From: Methanobacterium sp. UBA8
GTDB lineage: Archaea > Methanobacteriota > Methanobacteria > Methanobacteriales > Methanobacteriaceae
Length of the DNA stretch: 10,485 nucleotides
Direction of reading: 5' to 3'
Assembly (NCBI GenBank): GCA_002509665.1
Contig: DADN01000163.1
Span: forward strand, 10,631-21,115
Below the pieces are notes generated by a model. It had not been told where the DNA came from, searched no databases, and saw nothing but the letters and a program-made list of their open reading frames with translations. Shown piece by piece: positions 7,279 through 10,485 of this stretch. The translations under genes were made by a program, and so were the position numbers. Numbering within the stretch: the first letter of the stretch is position 1; each line of letters begins with the position of its first letter.

Positions 7279-7345
7279 CAATAACTAAATAAATAGTAAC
7301 ATAAAGCTCGTGCATGAGTATTTTAAAATAAAAACTGTGATTAAG

Positions 7346-8140
7346 ATGGAAGTAAAATTTGAATTTCCTAAGTTAGATGCGCAAAATGCTGTAGAAAAGA
7401 TATGCTGTTTTATAAAAAGCAAATTGGATGAATCAAAAGCTGATGGTTTAGTTATAGGGCTTAGCGGCGGGATAGATTCCTCAACAGTTGCTTACCTTTG
7501 TGCAAGGGTAGTAGAAAGTGATAAAATAATTGGATTAATACTTCCAAGTGAAACCACATCTCAAGAAGATATAGAAGACGCAAAGACAGTTGCAGAAAAT
7601 TTAGGAATAAAATACAAGAATTTACACATAGATCCTATAATTGAACCTTTCCCAGAATTGTGCCCGGAGTGCAGCGGCAGTGCACTTGCAAATGGAAATT
7701 TAAAAGCACGGATAAGAATGATGCTTCTTTACTACCATTCAAATTCAATGAACAGGTTAGTTATGGGAACTGGAAATAAAACTGAACTACTTGTAGGGTA
7801 CTTTACAAAATACGGCGATGGTGGAGTGGATGTTTTACCTATAGGTGATCTTTACAAAACCCATGTGAGGGAAATAGCTGGATATGTTGGTGTTCCTAAA
7901 AATATAATAGAAAAAGCGCCTACTGCAGGTTTGTGGACAGGTCAAACTGATGAAGATGAGCTGGGGATTACATATGATCTTTTAGATAAGATACTGTATC
8001 TCATGGCTGATGAAAATTTAAACATTCCTGATATTGCAGAACGCCTTAAAATTGAAGAAAATGAAGTTTTAAGGGTTAAAAATATGGTAGAATCATCAAA
8101 ACATAAATTGTCATCACCATCTCTTATTGAGATAGATTAA
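7346..8140 (+). CDS. nadE: NH3-dependent NAD(+) synthetase
   Basis: 264 residues. It makes NAD+ from deamido-NAD+, ATP and ammonia, the last step of NAD biosynthesis in the cytoplasm. The ATP-pyrophosphatase loop SGGIDSS is at 40-46, followed by LPSETTSQEDIEDAK (67-80). NGNLKARIRMMLLYY (116-130), GTGNKTELLVGYFTKYGDGG (141-160), PIGDLYKTHVRE (165-176) and APTAGLWTGQTDEDELG (191-207) are family signatures. There is no glutaminase domain, so free ammonia is the likely nitrogen donor. An unusual CPEC (106-109) lies just before the NGNLKAR segment. I placed the start at ATG 7346, with GTGAT 4 nt upstream; an upstream in-frame GTG at 7310 would add 12 residues (MHEYFKIKTVIK) not expected in the family and has no clear ribosome site. 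It leads a tight same-strand cluster with cutA and leuS. Confidence 0.94.
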   Translation: MEVKFEFPKLDAQNAVEKICCFIKSKLDESKADGLVIGLSGGIDSSTVAYLCARVVESDKIIGLILPSETTSQEDIEDAKTVAENLGIKYKNLHIDPIIEPFPELCPECSGSALANGNLKARIRMMLLYYHSNSMNRLVMGTGNKTELLVGYFTKYGDGGVDVLPIGDLYKTHVREIAGYVGVPKNIIEKAPTAGLWTGQTDEDELGITYDLLDKILYLMADENLNIPDIAERLKIEENEVLRVKNMVESSKHKLSSPSLIEID

Positions 8141-8175
8141 ACTCATTTCAAATCTTTTTAGTCAAAAGGGGTAAT

Positions 8176-8490
8176 ATGGTGTATGCTTTAGTTTATATAA
8201 CCACATCTGGAGAAGAAGAATCTAAAAGAATAGGAAGAACAATTGTAGAAGAAAGATTAGCAGGTTGTGTAAATATAATATCTGCAATTGAGTCTTTGTA
8301 CTGGTGGAAAGGAGAAATAGAAGAAGATAATGAGTCTATTCTCATTGCAAAAACTAAAGTAAGTAATGTAGAAAATATTATAAAAAGAGTAAAAGAAATT
8401 CACAGTTATGAAAATCCTGCTATTTTAGCAATTCCAATAATTGAAGGTTCTAAAGATTATTTGGACTATTTGGATGGTGAAATTAGATAA
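8176..8490 (+). CDS. cutA: CutA1 family divalent-ion tolerance protein
   Basis: 104 residues, the normal size for this small trimeric protein with a ferredoxin-like, PII-like fold. Signatures are YITTSGEEESKRIGRTIVEERLAGCVNI (residues 7-34), SLYWWKGEIEEDNES (40-54) and the C-terminal HSYENPAILAIPI (75-87). The family was named for copper tolerance in E. coli, but its molecular role is still debated. Here it sits 35 bp after nadE and 40 bp before leuS on the same strand, probably in one transcript, and is not next to any copper gene. GGGGT (8168-8172) lies 3 nt before the ATG. Confidence 0.95.
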   Translation: MVYALVYITTSGEEESKRIGRTIVEERLAGCVNIISAIESLYWWKGEIEEDNESILIAKTKVSNVENIIKRVKEIHSYENPAILAIPIIEGSKDYLDYLDGEIR

Positions 8491-8520
8491 AATTGAAGAA
8501 TATAATTAACTATTAATTTT

Positions 8521-8527
8521 AGGTGAT
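8521..8527 (+). promoter_or_regulatory. Ribosome binding site that fixes the TTG start of leuS
   Basis: AGGTGAT matches the extended archaeal Shine-Dalgarno sequence and ends 3 nt before TTG 8531. No in-frame ATG occurs before the HIGH motif, so this site decides the start. Confidence 0.8.
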
Positions 8528-8530
8528 TAC

Positions 8531-10485
8531 TTGAACGATATAGAAAAGAAATGGCAGAAAAAATGGGCAGAATCACACTTATTTGAATCTAATCCTGATA
8601 ATAAAGAGAAAATTTTCTTAACAGTAGCATATCCTTACCCAAGTGGAGCAATGCATATAGGACATGGAAGGACTTACACCGTACCTGATGTATATGCAAG
8701 ATTTAAAAGAATGCAGGGATACAATGTTCTTTTCCCAATGGCATGGCATGTAACAGGTGCTCCAGTTATAGGTATTGCAAAAAGAATTGAAAGGAAAGAT
8801 CCATGGACACTAAATATCTATGAAAATGTCCATAAAGTCTCAAAAGAAGAGCTTAATAAATTTACAGACCCTGAATACATTGTAAAATATTTCAGTACTG
8901 AATACCACGATGTAATGCAAAGTATGGGTTACTCAATAGACTGGAGAAGAGAATTCAGAACTACAGACCCTCATTATAAAAAATTCGTCGAGTGGCAGTT
9001 TAGAAAACTTAAAAGCAAAGGATATGTGGGTAAAGGAAAACATCCAGTAAAATACTGTCCAGAAGAAATGAATCCAGTTGGAGACCACGACCTTCTTGAA
9101 GGTGAAGGTGTTGCAATAAACGAGCTTACCCTTGTCAAATTCAAAATAGGTGATGATTACCTTGTAGCTGCAACATTCCGTCCTGAAACACTTTTCGGAG
9201 CTACCAATTTATGGTTAAATCCAGATGAAGAATATATCCGCATAAAAATACACGATGAAAGCTGGATAATAACTAAAAAAGCCTTTGATAACATTATTCA
9301 TCAAAAAAATGATGCTGTTATTGATTCTGCTATTGATGCAAATGAGTTAATAGGCCAATATGTAAAGAATCCTTTAACTGACAAGGAACATATTATACTG
9401 CCTGCTTCATTTGTAGATCCGGGATATGGCTCTGGTGTTGTTTATTCAGTGCCAGCACATGCTCCTGCTGATTATATAGCACTTAAGGACCTTAAAGAGA
9501 ATGAAGAAGTGCTTGAAAAGTATGGTATAAAGGAGAAAGTAGAAAAAATAGAACCAATAAGCATTGTAAAACTTGAAGGGTTCGGAAAATTCCCAGCAAA
9601 GGAAATAATTGAAAACTTTGGTGTTAAAAACCAGAAAGATCCAAGGCTTTCTGATGCCACAAATGAACTCTATAAGCTGGAACACGCAAAGGGAGTTATG
9701 GCAAATATTCCAGATTATGACGGCTTAAAAGTACCCTCTGCAAGGGATGAAGTTATAGAAAATCTTCTTGAGGCTAAAAAAGGAGATGTAATGTATGATT
9801 TTGCAGAAAAACCTGTTGTATGCAGGTGCGGTACAGAATGTGTAGTCAAGATACTTGAAGACCAGTGGTTCCTTAAATATTCCGATGAGCAGTGGAAACA
9901 GAGTACATATAACTGTCTTGCTCAAGAAAATATAGTCCCTGCAGAGATAAGGGCTAATTTTGAATATTATATTGGTTGGTTAGAAGATTGGGCTTGCAGC
10001 CGACGATTTGGGCTTGGAACAAAAATGCCATGGGATAACCAATGGTTAATAGAGCCTTTAAGTGATTCTACAATTTATATGGCTTATTATACAATTGCAA
10101 AGTACATGAAGGACATTGATCCTGAAGATCTTGATGATTCATTCTTCGACGATGTATTTTTAGACATGCAAAAATATTCTGGAAACGTAAAGGATCCACT
10201 TTTTGAAGATATCAAGCACGAATTTAACTACTGGTATCCTTTGGACTGGAGACTTTCAGCTAAGGACCTAGTTGGAAACCACCTTTCATTCCACATGTTC
10301 CACCATTCAGCAATATTCCCAGAATATAAGTGGCCGAATGGTATTGTAGTCTTTGGAATGGGTCTTCTTGAAGGAAACAAGATGTCTTCATCAAAAGGAA
10401 ATGTAATCCTCTTGAATGATGCTATAGAGACCTATGGGGCAGATGTAGTAAGGCTCTTTTTAATGGCATCTGCAGAACCATGGCG
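8531..10485 (+). CDS. leuS: Leucyl-tRNA synthetase, archaeal type, partial (3' end outside the window)
   Basis: The frame is open to the window edge, 651 codons; full archaeal enzymes run to roughly 930-970 residues, so about the last third is missing. It charges tRNA-Leu with leucine. Class Ia signatures are [16 protein letters not shown] with HIGH at 42-45, and KMSSSK at 617-622. [18 protein letters not shown] (from C176) and the Cys-rich C431-R-C-G-T-E-C437 are typical archaeal/eukaryotic LeuRS parts. The CP1 editing domain shows TFRPET (215-220) and VPAHAPAD (307-314), whose Asp314 should recognise mischarged aminoacyl groups, so proofreading seems intact. Translation starts at TTG 8531: the first in-frame ATG encodes the Met just before HIGH, and AGGTGAT lies directly upstream. 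Third gene of the nadE-cutA-leuS cluster. Confidence 0.96.
   Translation, partial: MNDIEKKWQKKWAESHLFESNPDNKEKIFLTVAYPYPSGAMHIGHGRTYTVPDVYARFKRMQGYNVLFPMAWHVTGAPVIGIAKRIERKDPWTLNIYENVHKVSKEELNKFTDPEYIVKYFSTEYHDVMQSMGYSIDWRREFRTTDPHYKKFVEWQFRKLKSKGYVGKGKHPVKYCPEEMNPVGDHDLLEGEGVAINELTLVKFKIGDDYLVAATFRPETLFGATNLWLNPDEEYIRIKIHDESWIITKKAFDNIIHQKNDAVIDSAIDANELIGQYVKNPLTDKEHIILPASFVDPGYGSGVVYSVPAHAPADYIALKDLKENEEVLEKYGIKEKVEKIEPISIVKLEGFGKFPAKEIIENFGVKNQKDPRLSDATNELYKLEHAKGVMANIPDYDGLKVPSARDEVIENLLEAKKGDVMYDFAEKPVVCRCGTECVVKILEDQWFLKYSDEQWKQSTYNCLAQENIVPAEIRANFEYYIGWLEDWACSRRFGLGTKMPWDNQWLIEPLSDSTIYMAYYTIAKYMKDIDPEDLDDSFFDDVFLDMQKYSGNVKDPLFEDIKHEFNYWYPLDWRLSAKDLVGNHLSFHMFHHSAIFPEYKWPNGIVVFGMGLLEGNKMSSSKGNVILLNDAIETYGADVVRLFLMASAEPW

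Noticed and set aside
7310..7345. GTG start 12 codons upstream for nadE
   Set aside because: No clear ribosome site lies before it, and the added residues are not expected for the family; the ATG at 7346 has GTGAT at a suitable distance.
9446..9925. Minus-strand open frames inside leuS
   Set aside because: They are antisense to a strongly supported synthetase frame, with low-complexity Phe/Tyr-rich translations and no ribosome sites.

Overview
The window looks like chromosomal DNA from an AT-rich euryarchaeon, most likely a methanogen of the Methanobacteriales (a Methanobacterium-like genome). Archaeal signs are a Get3-type ArsA ATPase with a CxxC motif, an archaeal/eukaryotic-type leucyl-tRNA synthetase, a tRNA-Leu gene without encoded CCA, TATA-like boxes (for example TTTATAAG) and T-run terminators. 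Shine-Dalgarno sites fit a GGAGGTGAT-type signal, and starts include TTG. The taxonomic call is inference from these traits.

Left part (1-2015, all minus strand). The window opens inside a secreted SBBP-repeat (beta-propeller-like) surface protein whose start region is odd: the well-spaced ribosome site points to an ATT codon. A gene-free AT-rich stretch follows, then tRNA-Leu(CAG). Next is a probable two-gene unit: a 121-residue acidic protein ending in a Pepco-like domain, followed 18 bp later by a 34-residue, very basic peptide (16 of 34 residues Lys/Arg).

Middle part (2016-6845, plus strand genes). An intergenic stretch of small hairpins leads to a Get3/ArsA-family ATPase, which is followed by a dense cluster of perfect hairpins and a T-run. 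Then comes an apparent operon: an Lrp/AsnC regulator, a soluble PRC-PRC-MgtE_N-CBS-CBS protein, and an Nramp-like membrane transporter. The middle protein carries the cytosolic gating module of MgtE Mg2+ channels without the channel. Its 12-bp distance from an Nramp-like transporter with altered metal-site motifs suggests a metal or nucleotide sensor acting in trans on that transporter.

Right part (6846-10485, plus strand). A gene-free AT-rich stretch of about 460 bp holds hairpins of the same family as those after the ATPase gene. It is followed by the closely spaced genes nadE (NH3-dependent NAD synthetase), cutA and leuS; leuS runs off the right edge. Core housekeeping genes here frame two less ordinary loci: the Pepco-like/basic-peptide pair and the MgtE_N-CBS/Nramp pair.
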